Shown here: piece after piece, positions 8,154 through 17,119 of the stretch
Position numbering within the stretch: position 1 is the first letter of the stretch
Layout of the letters: every line of letters begins with the position of its first letter
NCBI GenBank assembly: GCA_044337515.1
Contig: JBIINK010000003.1
Coordinates: 12,885-76,884 of the forward strand
Source: CAJBVG01 sp044337515
GTDB lineage: Bacteria; Bacteroidota; Bacteroidia; Sphingobacteriales; Sphingobacteriaceae
Length of the DNA: 64,000 nucleotides
Direction of reading: 5' to 3'
Position numbers and translations under genes: made by a program
The notes under the pieces: generated by a model
Seen by the model: the letters and a program-made list of their open reading frames with translations, nothing else
Database searches by the model: none
What the model was told of the DNA's origin: nothing

Positions 8154-9821
8154 ATGCAAGTAGAGCAAAACCTAAACACCGAACAGAAGAACAACTATGG
8201 TGCCCTGAGTACCTTAGTTTCTGTTTTCTTTTTTTGGGGATTTATTGCTGCAGGAAATGGAGTATTTATACCCTTCTGCAAAGATTATTTCCATTTAGAT
8301 CAGTTTCAAAGTCAATTGGTCGATTATGCATTTTACATTGCCTATTACATTGGCGCATTATTACTTTTTATCATTGGCAGTTCTCAAGGTAAAGATTTAG
8401 TAGGATCATGGGGATACAAAAAGAGTATCGTTTATGGCTTATTATTTAGCGCTATTGGAGCAGTAGCTATGATTATTGCAGTGAACTCTAACACATTCTC
8501 TGGAATGCTTGTAGGGCTCTTTATGGTGGCCTTAGGATTTAGTTTACAGCAAACTGCAGCTCAACCCCTAGCTTTGAGCTTAGGTGACCCTAGAACGGGC
8601 ACAGGGCGTGTAAGTTTGGGTGGTGGTATCAATAGTTTTGGAACAATGATCGGTCCGATCGTAGTTTCGTTATTATTATTTGGTACTGTTGCCGCTTCAG
8701 AGGAGCAAACTAAAAACTTAGGATTAGATAATGTAAGTTTCTTGTATGCAGGTGTTGGTATTTTATTTATTGCCGCTGCTGCGTTATTTAACTTCAGCAA
8801 GAAAGTGCCTGTTGGTATTAGCGTTGATGCAGTTGAACCAGCAAACAAAGCACTAAACATTTTATTAGTTATTACAGGTGGCTTAATTTTCATGTTTGTA
8901 CCGGTATTTAAAAGTTATATCGGACTACCAGAAACAATGTCGGTTGATGAAAAAACAGCATTGGAATTATACCGCATGAAATGGTTAATTGGATCATTAC
9001 TTGTTATCATTTCTGGTTTAGTATATGCTTACCAACGTTCTAAAAAGAACAATGCTGGTTGGGGTGCTATGCAATACCCTCAGTTAATTTTGGGAATGCT
9101 TGGTATACTTGCTTATGTGGGTGTTGAAGTAACCATTCAAAGTAACCTTGGTGAATTGTTAAAGCAAAATGATATGGGTGGTTTAGCCTCTTCGCAAATT
9201 GCTCCATACATCAGTATGTATTGGGGTAGTTTAATGATTGGTCGTTGGGCTGGAAGTATCAGTGTTTTCAACTTAACCGACAAAATGAAAAAACTACTTT
9301 TACTCGTTGTTCCTTTACTTGCATTCGGTATCATCATCGGAATTAATACCCTTGCACAAAAAGACATGTCGCCATTATACTCTTACATCATTTGTGTATT
9401 TGTGTTAATTGCTGCCTTTTTTATTAGTCAGGATAAACCAACAAAAACACTGATGATCTTTGGAACTCTAGGTGCAATAGCTATGTTGATCGGATTATTT
9501 ACTTCTGGACAAATTGCTGTATATGCATTTTTAAGTGGCGGGTTATGGTGTAGTATTATGTGGCCAAGTATTTTTACATTAAGCTTAGCTGGCTTAGGTA
9601 AACATACCACACAAGGTTCTGCATTTTTAATTATGATGATTATGGGTGGTGGTATTATTCCCCCTTTACAAGGTAAACTAGCAGACTTAATTGGTATTCA
9701 CCAATCATACTGGATTACAGTAATATGCTTTGTATATCTTATCATATTTGCAATCGTAGTTAAACGAATGCTATCTAAACAAGGTATCGATTATGATTCA
9801 GCACCAACTGCTGCTCACTAA
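8154..9821 (+). CDS. FucP/GluP-like MFS sugar permease
   Basis: This 555-residue integral membrane protein has about 12 hydrophobic segments. Its start (VSVFFFWGFIAAGNGVFIP, then a DYFHLDQFQSQLVDYAFYIAYY region) is characteristic of the fucose/glucose-galactose:H+ symporter family. It is over 100 residues longer than E. coli FucP, mainly from a longer central region (about 215-300) and extra hydrophobic segments. The ATG at 8154 begins MQVEQNLNTEQKNNYG. It is transcribed away from the beta-glucan genes, so import of glucose or short glucans released outside the cell is the likely role. Substrate cannot be read from the sequence. A strong terminator follows. Confidence 0.85.
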   Translation: MQVEQNLNTEQKNNYGALSTLVSVFFFWGFIAAGNGVFIPFCKDYFHLDQFQSQLVDYAFYIAYYIGALLLFIIGSSQGKDLVGSWGYKKSIVYGLLFSAIGAVAMIIAVNSNTFSGMLVGLFMVALGFSLQQTAAQPLALSLGDPRTGTGRVSLGGGINSFGTMIGPIVVSLLLFGTVAASEEQTKNLGLDNVSFLYAGVGILFIAAAALFNFSKKVPVGISVDAVEPANKALNILLVITGGLIFMFVPVFKSYIGLPETMSVDEKTALELYRMKWLIGSLLVIISGLVYAYQRSKKNNAGWGAMQYPQLILGMLGILAYVGVEVTIQSNLGELLKQNDMGGLASSQIAPYISMYWGSLMIGRWAGSISVFNLTDKMKKLLLLVVPLLAFGIIIGINTLAQKDMSPLYSYIICVFVLIAAFFISQDKPTKTLMIFGTLGAIAMLIGLFTSGQIAVYAFLSGGLWCSIMWPSIFTLSLAGLGKHTTQGSAFLIMMIMGGGIIPPLQGKLADLIGIHQSYWITVICFVYLIIFAIVVKRMLSKQGIDYDSAPTAAH

Positions 9822-9840
9822 TTATAAGATTCCCTAAATA

Positions 9841-9870
9841 AAAAAAGGCTTCAGAAATGAAGCCTTTTTT
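9841..9870. terminator. Bidirectional terminator between the permease and hybrid-kinase genes
   Basis: The stem AAAAAAGGCTTCA / TGAAGCCTTTTTT with loop GAAA is symmetric, so it gives a T-run on both strands. It sits between convergent genes (permease end 9821, kinase stop 9870-9872). Confidence 0.92.
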
Positions 9871-12077
9871 TATTTATCGTATACCGAAACTAACATGTCG
9901 TGTAGTTTCATAATTTCAAGTGGCTTTATGAGCAAGCCATTAAAGTTATCGTTATATTTTGGGTGACTTTCGGCAGTAACATCTGCTGTTAATGCAAATA
10001 TTGGGGTTTCCTTATTTAACCCTTCAGAATTTCTTATTCGATCACATGATTCATACCCATCCATTAATGGCATGTGTATATCCATTAAAATGAAATCAAA
10101 TTTTTTAACGTTCGATTTCAAAATTGCTTCTCGCCCATTCACGGCATGGTCTGTACTTAAGCCCCACTTTATTAATAGTTTCGATGCAACTAAAGCATTG
10201 ATCATATTATCATCTACAATAAGTATAGACTTCCCAATAAGTACATTCGTAGGCTTATCACTCTTACTGGTAATGGATTTCGTTCTCTTTAGTTTTAATT
10301 CAAAGTAAAATTCGGAACCCGACTTTTCTCTACTTTTTAATTCTATTTTACTACCGTATAACTCCACTAATTTTTTCACAATAGCTAATCCTAAACCTGT
10401 ACCACCTTCTGTTCTCGTAGTTATTGATTTTGGTTGAGAAAAGCTTTCAAAAATTTCTTCAAAATGTTTAGTCGGTATTCCCACCCCAGTATCTTTCACA
10501 CTAAATCTTAAGGTATCATGTGTTTCATCTTCAGAAACTTTTTTAACTTCAATTGTAACGTTCCCATTTTTAGTGTACTTAATCCCGTTAGAAATTAGAT
10601 TACTTAATATTTGTGTCAGTTTAGTTCCATCTAATTGATACGAATTGCCCACATCTACACCAACAAATAAATTCAAATGCAAGTCCTTAATTTTTGCCGT
10701 CTCATCATACATCCCACGTAAATTCTTCATTAAGGCACCAAATTCTGTTGGCCTGAAATCTAATTTTACATTATTCGTATCCAACTTCGTAAAATCTAAG
10801 ATGTCATTAATAATCATCATTAAATTATTCGAAGCAAAACCTAATGATTCTACGAGCACTTTTTGCTCACTAGTTGCATTGTCTTGCAATAAACTAGAAA
10901 TGGTAATTACAGCATTTAGTGGAGTTCTGATTTCGTGACTCATCGTCGATAAAAACTCCTGACGAACTTTTGCCGATTGCTCTGCTTTATTCGTTTTTTC
11001 GATAATCTCTGCTTTCTCTTTTTGTATCTCCGCGTCACGCTCTAACGTTTCCATCTTCTTAATCAATTCGTAATTCTCAATGATTTTCGACGTTTGGGAA
11101 TTGATAACTTGCTCTTTTGTTTTTAAATAGATTTCTAAATAATGTAATGCTTTTTCAATATTATTCTCCATTTTGAAGATCTCATACATTAAGAAATAGC
11201 ATTTAAACTTTATGATTACAACGTTGTATTTTTCTGCAGATTGAATTCCAGTACTTAAGATTTCCTTTGCTTTCTCCAGCTCATTCATCTTAATGTATAA
11301 AGCACCAAGTTTGTAATATGACATGCCTATTCCTAGGCGCTCATTCATTTCTAAATTAATATTAATTGACTCTACAAAATCGGCTTCGGCTTCTTTGTAA
11401 TTCCCTTTATGTGTCGATACTTTTCCTCGCCCGTATAATGCAAAGGCTAAGCCTCGAATATCACCCGTTTCTCGCTTAATACGGATAGCAGAATCAATCA
11501 TTTCTTGTGCCTTTATAACCTTTCCTTGGTTAAGGTAAATTCCAGAAAGCGGACAATAGGCATTTGATTCTAAGTTACGATCGTTAGCTAGTTTTGCTGC
11601 TTCTATTGATGACTTGTACGCTTTAATTGCATTCTTAATATCAATAAAATACTCATAAATAGTTCCCATACTTTTTAATGTACGGGCCTGATTATGGTAA
11701 TCATTATACTTTCTATAAATTGCTAAACAATCTATTAAGTATACAAGTCCTAGATGATAGTTGTCTGATTTGTAATACGTACTCGCAATGGCATATTTCG
11801 CATCGGCTATGCCTCGCTCATCATTTAATTCTTGAAAATATTGGATGGCTTCTTCCGAATGTTTTAAGGATATGGCTTGCTCCCCTTGTATCATGTAAAA
11901 TAATGCAAGCTGGTTTAAGCTCTTCCCGATAAGACTTTTTTCATTAGCATTTCTACTAAGCACTAAAGCTTCTTTCGCTAATAGAGTGCTCTTCTTTAAA
12001 TCAAAGATTCGAATCGAATATGCTTCATTCAGTAAATCCGTAATCTGTTGAACAATATTTGGCACTTCTGTACTCAT
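9870..12077 (-). CDS. Cytosolic TPR hybrid histidine kinase
   Basis: From the ATG at 12077 this is a 735-residue kinase. An in-frame TTG at 12092 would add five residues but is less likely. There is no signal peptide or membrane segment. Residues about 10-320 are tandem TPR repeats, then a coiled coil (about 325-375), then HisKA with the H-box FLSTMSHEIRTPLN (His381). The HATPase domain has DTGVGIP and GGTGLGLAI. A C-terminal receiver domain has its phospho-acceptor Asp in FILMDIHMP (about Asp666). It should autophosphorylate and relay internally. No response regulator with an output domain lies next to it, so the target is unknown. The receiver suggests a partner HPt protein elsewhere. Confidence 0.93.
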   Translation of the reverse strand: MSTEVPNIVQQITDLLNEAYSIRIFDLKKSTLLAKEALVLSRNANEKSLIGKSLNQLALFYMIQGEQAISLKHSEEAIQYFQELNDERGIADAKYAIASTYYKSDNYHLGLVYLIDCLAIYRKYNDYHNQARTLKSMGTIYEYFIDIKNAIKAYKSSIEAAKLANDRNLESNAYCPLSGIYLNQGKVIKAQEMIDSAIRIKRETGDIRGLAFALYGRGKVSTHKGNYKEAEADFVESININLEMNERLGIGMSYYKLGALYIKMNELEKAKEILSTGIQSAEKYNVVIIKFKCYFLMYEIFKMENNIEKALHYLEIYLKTKEQVINSQTSKIIENYELIKKMETLERDAEIQKEKAEIIEKTNKAEQSAKVRQEFLSTMSHEIRTPLNAVITISSLLQDNATSEQKVLVESLGFASNNLMMIINDILDFTKLDTNNVKLDFRPTEFGALMKNLRGMYDETAKIKDLHLNLFVGVDVGNSYQLDGTKLTQILSNLISNGIKYTKNGNVTIEVKKVSEDETHDTLRFSVKDTGVGIPTKHFEEIFESFSQPKSITTRTEGGTGLGLAIVKKLVELYGSKIELKSREKSGSEFYFELKLKRTKSITSKSDKPTNVLIGKSILIVDDNMINALVASKLLIKWGLSTDHAVNGREAILKSNVKKFDFILMDIHMPLMDGYESCDRIRNSEGLNKETPIFALTADVTAESHPKYNDNFNGLLIKPLEIMKLHDMLVSVYDK

Positions 12078-12212
12078 ACTTTCGGGACACAAAAATAAAT
12101 ATAATTAATAAGATATCGTTCCGGAATGTCTTAATTTTCAGGAATATAATATGCTTCGTAAAATAAGATTTGTGACTGATAATGGTATTACTTAAATAAG
12201 TACTATTTGTAA

Positions 12213-12620
12213 TTAATCCTCACTAATTTCAATGATTCGATCGAATTCTGTGTTATTAAGTGGCATAACCGATAACCTCCCTTGTTTTACCAAAGCAATG
12301 TTCTGTAGTTTATGGTCTTCTTTAATTTCTTCTAAGGTAACTGCTCGGCTTAATGTTTTAAATGGTGCTAAATCAACCACTACCCAATTGGGGTCTGTTG
12401 TAGTTGGATCTTGGTAATGTTCTTTAATTACTTTTGCAATACCCACCACATGCTTTCCTTCATTACTATGATAGAACATCACTAAGTCGCCTTTCTTCAT
12501 TAAGCGCAGATTATTTCTAGCTTGGTAGTTCCTCACTCCATCCCAGAACGTTTTTTTGTCCTTAAGAAATTGCTCCCACGAATACTTGTGAGGTTCTGAT
12601 TTTACTAGCCAATGCTTCAT
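12213..12620 (-). CDS. EVE domain protein
   Basis: This 135-residue protein is a stand-alone EVE domain (PUA-like fold, related to human THYN1). It begins MKHWLVKSEPHKYSWEQF and contains WDGVRNYQARNNLR and GDLVMFYHSNEGKHVVGIAKV, which are hallmark segments of the family. EVE domains are thought to bind modified bases in nucleic acid, and many are linked to modification-dependent restriction. It lies upstream of the hybrid kinase gene and downstream of holA on the same strand, so no restriction partner is adjacent. Its function here is unknown. Confidence 0.9.
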   Translation of the reverse strand: MKHWLVKSEPHKYSWEQFLKDKKTFWDGVRNYQARNNLRLMKKGDLVMFYHSNEGKHVVGIAKVIKEHYQDPTTTDPNWVVVDLAPFKTLSRAVTLEEIKEDHKLQNIALVKQGRLSVMPLNNTEFDRIIEISED

Positions 12621-12623
12621 ACT

Positions 12624-12716
12624 AAATTGTAAATTGTAAATTGTAATTATATTCTATTAGCATACTAACATACCAGCATATCAGCATACCAGCATATCAG
12701 CATACCAGCATACTAA
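12624..12716. repeat. AAATTGT x3 and AGCATACC-type 8-bp array
   Basis: Next to the EVE start codon, AAATTGT occurs three times (12624-12648). From about 12658 to 12716 seven 8-bp units of the type AGCATACC, AGCATATC or AGCATACT follow head to tail and stop exactly at the holA stop codon (12717-12719). Together the two arrays occupy almost the whole gap between EVE and holA. On the minus strand the second array reads TATGCTGG/TATGCTGA, the same kind of word seen at the end of pyrD (23331-23352). Confidence 0.9.
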
Positions 12717-13739
12717 CTAGTGTAAGATTTTCCAAACCAGTTCTCGTAATAGCTCACCTTCTTCTGTATTTCCAGTATTATCTACCCCTTTCGATTTTAA
12801 ATCGTACTCCCTTAGCAAACTTATGATCTGACAAGTTTTATCGAAATTGAAATTTCGAGCAGCCAATTCATATTCTTGAACGAAGTATGGATTTATCTTT
12901 AATTGTGATGCAACATTTGCTCTTGATTTGTCTTGTAAATAATGAAAAGTAAATAGCTTACTGAAGAAACTATTCATATTTCCTAAGATCAATACCAAGG
13001 GATTGTCTTTCTTATTAGCTGCAAAATAATCAATAATTTTATTGGCTTTCAATACTTCTCTTTTTACTAAAGCCGAATTCAATTCGAAGCTATTAAACTC
13101 CTTGCTGACACCTATATTTTTCTCAATATCTTCAATAGTCACCGTTTTGCGGTTGTCCATATTGATTAATACCTTATCCACTTCATTCACCACTTTACCC
13201 AAGTCATTCCCTAAGTACTCAGCAATCATTGCCGCCGCTTTCCCTTCTAACTTATAGCCTTTACTCTCCACATACTGATTCGCCCAGTCGGAAATTTGAT
13301 TATCATATAATTTTTTCGACTCAAATAAAACCCCATGCTTATCAATAGCTTTCGCAACTTTTAATCGTTTATCCAAGGAACCATACTTATGACAAAAAAC
13401 AAGTACCGTACTTTTTAGTGGATTTTCAACATATGCCGCAAATGGATCTTGCTCTTTCCCTTCTGTTTTTCCGAACTTTATGTTTTGTGCTTCTTTAACA
13501 ATAACGAGCTGAAAGTCCGACATCATTGGGTAACGCTTCGCAGTACTCAATATCGTTAACATATCAGTATCCTTACCGTATAAAATGGTTTGATTAAAAC
13601 CTTTCTCTGCTTCCGATAATACTTCTTTCTCCAGTACATCTGCAATTAAATCGATATAGTAACTTTCTTCCCCATGTAAAAAATAGATGGGTTTAAATTG
13701 TCGCTTTTTTATATCGGAAAGAATATGCTCAATGGTCAT
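12717..13739 (-). CDS. holA: DNA polymerase III subunit delta
   Basis: HolA is the clamp-loader delta subunit that opens the sliding clamp. From the ATG at 13739 it is 340 residues, a normal length. A TTG six bases upstream is in frame but unlikely. The start MTIEHILSDIKKRQFKPIYFLHGEESYYIDLI matches the family's N-terminus, including the degenerate P-loop region. YLGNDLGKVVNEVDKV and the C-terminal helical collar are also typical. The minus-strand sequence just before the ATG contains TATTTTTG, which fits a Bacteroidota -7 box but would leave almost no leader. Neighbours (HsdR-N-like protein, valS) are on the same strand. Confidence 0.93.
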   Translation of the reverse strand: MTIEHILSDIKKRQFKPIYFLHGEESYYIDLIADVLEKEVLSEAEKGFNQTILYGKDTDMLTILSTAKRYPMMSDFQLVIVKEAQNIKFGKTEGKEQDPFAAYVENPLKSTVLVFCHKYGSLDKRLKVAKAIDKHGVLFESKKLYDNQISDWANQYVESKGYKLEGKAAAMIAEYLGNDLGKVVNEVDKVLINMDNRKTVTIEDIEKNIGVSKEFNSFELNSALVKREVLKANKIIDYFAANKKDNPLVLILGNMNSFFSKLFTFHYLQDKSRANVASQLKINPYFVQEYELAARNFNFDKTCQIISLLREYDLKSKGVDNTGNTEEGELLRELVWKILH

Positions 13740-13762
13740 ACACAAAAATAGTGATAAGAATT

Positions 13763-13918
13763 GAGATATTAGATATTAGACACTGGACAAAGGACACAAG
13801 ACGATGGACACTGGATGCTGGACATTGGACAAAAGATACTGGACAAAGGACTCTGGACACTGGACATTGGACAAAAGATAATTAGTCCAGCGTCTTTTTG
13901 TCCAGTGTCCATCGTCAA
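13763..13918. repeat. GGACA-type array with a 16-bp inverted repeat
   Basis: The gap between holA and the HsdR-N-like gene is filled with units such as TGGACACT, GGACAAAG, GGACATTG and GGATGCTG in irregular succession. Bases 13800-13815 are the exact reverse complement of 13901-13916, so the array carries an inverted mate about 85 bp away. The array ends five bases from the stop codon of the downstream minus-strand ORF (13923). The same words recur at 23356-23406 and 44650-44823. Confidence 0.9.
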
Positions 13919-13922
13919 GAAT

Positions 13923-14372
13923 TTACAACTTAGAAGGTAGTATTTCTAGAAATCGGTAACTCTCACACTCATAATCCATTTCGCAGTAATAGTGCTCTAA
14001 GCCATTAGTTACCACAAGGTATTTCACTTTATATATCATGTTATACCGTGCTGCTTGATCAAATACTTCTTGTGTAATTTTTATGGAAGGAGCTTTACAC
14101 TCTATGAGCATTATAGGCTCGCCTTCGCTAGTATAGACGAGTATGTCGGCTCTTTTTTTGAGCTCGTGTAATTGTAATCCTTTTTCTAAACTAATATGAT
14201 TTTTAGAATACCCTTTTTGATTAATGAGGTACTGTACAAAATGTTGTCGAACCCATTCTTCTGGGGTAAGCAGTAATTCTTTTTTTCGGAGGAAATCGAA
14301 AATATAAAACTTCCCAGTTTTCTCAATAATTTGAAAAGGATAAGCTGGGAGGTTAAGTGGAATAAATTCCAT
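13923..14372 (-). CDS. HsdR N-terminal-like (PD-(D/E)XK type) protein
   Basis: This 149-residue protein matches the stand-alone form of the type I restriction enzyme R-subunit N-terminal domain (HSDR_N_2). The nuclease-like core is visible: LTPEEWVRQHFVQYL, then KKRADILVY (Asp of the motif), then IMLIECKAPS (the ExK motif), then a helix with QAARYN and a strand KYLVVTNG. No helicase, specificity or methyltransferase gene is nearby, so it is not a complete restriction system. It ends 3 bp before valS on the same strand. Single-domain copies next to housekeeping genes are common in Bacteroidota; the role is unknown. Confidence 0.85.
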   Translation of the reverse strand: MEFIPLNLPAYPFQIIEKTGKFYIFDFLRKKELLLTPEEWVRQHFVQYLINQKGYSKNHISLEKGLQLHELKKRADILVYTSEGEPIMLIECKAPSIKITQEVFDQAARYNMIYKVKYLVVTNGLEHYYCEMDYECESYRFLEILPSKL

Positions 14373-14374
14373 GA

Positions 14375-17047
14375 TTACATTTTAGCAAGACTTACTTTTA
14401 ATATCTCGATTTTTTGTTCTGCGTCGGCTTTCTTCTTTTTCTCGTTTTCTACAACATCACCTTTCGCATTATTAACGAATCGTTCGTTCGATAATTTAGC
14501 ATCAACAGATTTTAAGAACCCTTCCAAGTAAACAAGTTCCTTCATCATACGCTCTTTCTCTACCGCAGGGTCTATTGAATCTCCTAAGTCAACAAAGCAC
14601 TCGTCATTGCCAGATAAAAATTGTGTAGCATTCTCCGGAACCGTTTGCACCATGGCTAATTCACCAATCATCGCCAATCTTTTTAATATCAACTCATACT
14701 TCGAATACTCTACACCTGAATTATTTTTGATGGATAAATCCAAAGCATCTTTTGGAGCAATTTGTTTAGCATTTCTAATGTTTCTCATTTCAGAAACAAT
14801 ACCTAACACTGCATTCATTTCCGACAATCGTTGTTCATTAAATGCTTTCGCTGTTGGATAAGTTGCTACTATACAACAATCCATTTCTGCACGTATTCCA
14901 AACAATTCCTCATCATGCCATAATTCTTCAGAAAGGAATGGCATAAATGGATGAATCAATTTTAATATCTCCGCAAATTTATTTTTTACAAACTCAAATG
15001 TTTCCGCATCAATTGCATCTTGGTATGAGTCACCATTCTCTAGTTTATGGTAAGTCGGCTTTATCATTTCTAAATATGACGAACAGAAATCATCCCAAAT
15101 AAGTTTATAAATACTCATCAAGGCTTCTGATAATCGATATGATAAAAACATTTGTTCTATCTCTTTTAATGATTCGTTAAATCGCGCATCGAACCATTCG
15201 TTGGCTGTTGTATTTTCATTTTTCAATGAAGCATCAACTGTCCATCCTTTCACTAATCGAAATGCATTCCAAATTTTATTAGCAAAGTTTCTTCCTTGCT
15301 CACAATACGATTCGTCGAACATTAAATCATTTCCCGCTGGCGAACAAAGTAACATTCCCACACGCACTCCATCAGCACCATACTTCGCCATCAACTCAAT
15401 AGGATCAGGTGAATTGCCTAATGATTTCGACATTTTACGTCCTTGCTTATCGCGTACAATGCCTGTTAAATATACATTCTTGAAAGGAACTTGATTTCTA
15501 AATTCCTTACCTGCCATAATCATGCGCGCTACCCAGAAAAATAAAATTTCTGGTGCTGTTACTAAATCATTGGTCGGATAGTAATAATTTAAATCAGCAT
15601 TTCCTTCATTATTCTTATCACCAAAAACCGTTGGATCAAAAACTGATATTGGCCATAACCAAGAAGAGAACCATGTATCAACCACGTCATCATCCTGACG
15701 AATATCGGTGATGCTGATATTATGATAATCTGCAGATAAGGCTTTGAATTTTTCAATCGCTTCTTCAGCAGTTTTTGCTACTACTACTTCCCCATTCGTA
15801 GCATACCATGCTGGGATTTGTTGACCCCACCAAAGTTGACGAGATATACACCAATCCTTTACATTCTCCATCCAATGACGGTAGGTATTGATGTACTTAT
15901 CTGGAATTAAATTCACTTCACCATCATTCACCGCATCAAGTGCTGGCTTCGCTAATACTTCCATACGCACAAACCATTGCATCGATAGCTTCGGTTCAAT
16001 TACAGCATCAGTACGTTCAGAAAAACCTACTTGCGATTTATACTCTTCTACTTTCTCTAATTGCCCAGCTTCTTCAAGCATTACAGCAATTTTTTTACGC
16101 GCAATAAATCGATCTTCATTAACGAGAATTTCTGCTTTCTCATTTAATGTCCCATTGTCATTTAAAATATCAACAACAGCAAGCTTATGCTTTATGCCTA
16201 ACTCGTAGTCATTCAAATCATGTGCTGGAGTAACTTTTAAACATCCTGTACCAAAATCCATCGTTACGTACTCATCAGTGATAATAGGTATTTCACGATT
16301 TATTAAAGGCACTAAAATTTTCTTGCCGTGTAAATGTTTATAGCGCTCATCATTCGGGTTCACACATATAGCAGAATCGGCCATAATGGTTTCCGGACGA
16401 GTAGTGGCAATGGTTACGAAACCAGAGCCATCACTAATTTTATACTTGATGTAAAATAATTTCTGATTAACTTCTTTACGAATTACTTCTTCGTCAGATA
16501 CAGCGGTTAATCCTTTCGGATCCCAATTCACCATACGAATACCACGATAAATCAATCCTTTTTCGAATAAGTGAATAAACGTATCGATTACTGCACCGCT
16601 CATCGCAGGGTCCATCGTAAATGTGGTACGCTCCCAATCACATGAAGCTCCTAGTTTTTTCAATTGGTCGAGGATGATTCCTCCGTATTTATCTTTCCAA
16701 TCGTAAGCGTATGATAAAAACTCTTCACGAGTTAATGATTTCTTGTCAATACCTTTTTCTGCAAGCAATGCTACCACTTTAGCTTCTGTAGCAATAGATG
16801 CATGGTCGGTACCCGGTACCCATAATGCATTCTTGCCCATCATTCGGGCTCTACGAATCAATACATCTTGAATCGTATTATTTAACATATGCCCCATATG
16901 CAGCACTCCTGTAACGTTTGGAGGGGGAATTACTACAGTATATGGTTCACGCTCGTCTGGCACCGAACGGAAAAAACCTTTCTCCATCCAATAAGGATAC
17001 CATCTATTCTCTGCTTCTGTTGATAAATATGTCTTCGAAATGCTCAT
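14375..17047 (-). CDS. valS: Valine--tRNA ligase
   Basis: ValS charges tRNA-Val with valine in the cytoplasm. The 890-residue length is normal. The class I HIGH motif is PPNVTGVLHMGH (about residues 42-53) and the KMSKS motif is at 538-542 (GRKMSKSLGNSPDP). The editing domain CP1 lies between them (TTRPETIMADSAI). The anticodon-binding domain and a C-terminal coiled coil (about 825-890) complete the enzyme. It begins ATG at 17047 and is insulated from the upstream gene by a hairpin terminator. The HsdR-N-like gene starts 3 bp after its stop, so the two may be co-transcribed. Confidence 0.97.
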   Translation of the reverse strand: MSISKTYLSTEAENRWYPYWMEKGFFRSVPDEREPYTVVIPPPNVTGVLHMGHMLNNTIQDVLIRRARMMGKNALWVPGTDHASIATEAKVVALLAEKGIDKKSLTREEFLSYAYDWKDKYGGIILDQLKKLGASCDWERTTFTMDPAMSGAVIDTFIHLFEKGLIYRGIRMVNWDPKGLTAVSDEEVIRKEVNQKLFYIKYKISDGSGFVTIATTRPETIMADSAICVNPNDERYKHLHGKKILVPLINREIPIITDEYVTMDFGTGCLKVTPAHDLNDYELGIKHKLAVVDILNDNGTLNEKAEILVNEDRFIARKKIAVMLEEAGQLEKVEEYKSQVGFSERTDAVIEPKLSMQWFVRMEVLAKPALDAVNDGEVNLIPDKYINTYRHWMENVKDWCISRQLWWGQQIPAWYATNGEVVVAKTAEEAIEKFKALSADYHNISITDIRQDDDVVDTWFSSWLWPISVFDPTVFGDKNNEGNADLNYYYPTNDLVTAPEILFFWVARMIMAGKEFRNQVPFKNVYLTGIVRDKQGRKMSKSLGNSPDPIELMAKYGADGVRVGMLLCSPAGNDLMFDESYCEQGRNFANKIWNAFRLVKGWTVDASLKNENTTANEWFDARFNESLKEIEQMFLSYRLSEALMSIYKLIWDDFCSSYLEMIKPTYHKLENGDSYQDAIDAETFEFVKNKFAEILKLIHPFMPFLSEELWHDEELFGIRAEMDCCIVATYPTAKAFNEQRLSEMNAVLGIVSEMRNIRNAKQIAPKDALDLSIKNNSGVEYSKYELILKRLAMIGELAMVQTVPENATQFLSGNDECFVDLGDSIDPAVEKERMMKELVYLEGFLKSVDAKLSNERFVNNAKGDVVENEKKKKADAEQKIEILKVSLAKM

Positions 17048-17054
17048 AATAAAT

Positions 17055-17080
17055 AAAAAATCCCCAAAATGCTGGGGATT
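17055..17080 (-). terminator. Hairpin terminator upstream of valS
   Basis: The inverted repeat AATCCCCA / TGGGGATT (17059-17066 and 17073-17080) has a 6-nt loop and, on the minus strand, is followed by TTTTTTATTT. It probably ends transcription of the 17120-17785 gene just before valS begins. Confidence 0.75.
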
Positions 17081-17119
17081 ACAAAAATATAAAATTATGG
17101 GACTGTTTTGCCCTAAATC

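Noticed and set aside
13923..14372. Type I restriction system
   Set aside because: Only a stand-alone N-terminal nuclease-like domain is present; no helicase, HsdM or HsdS genes are nearby.
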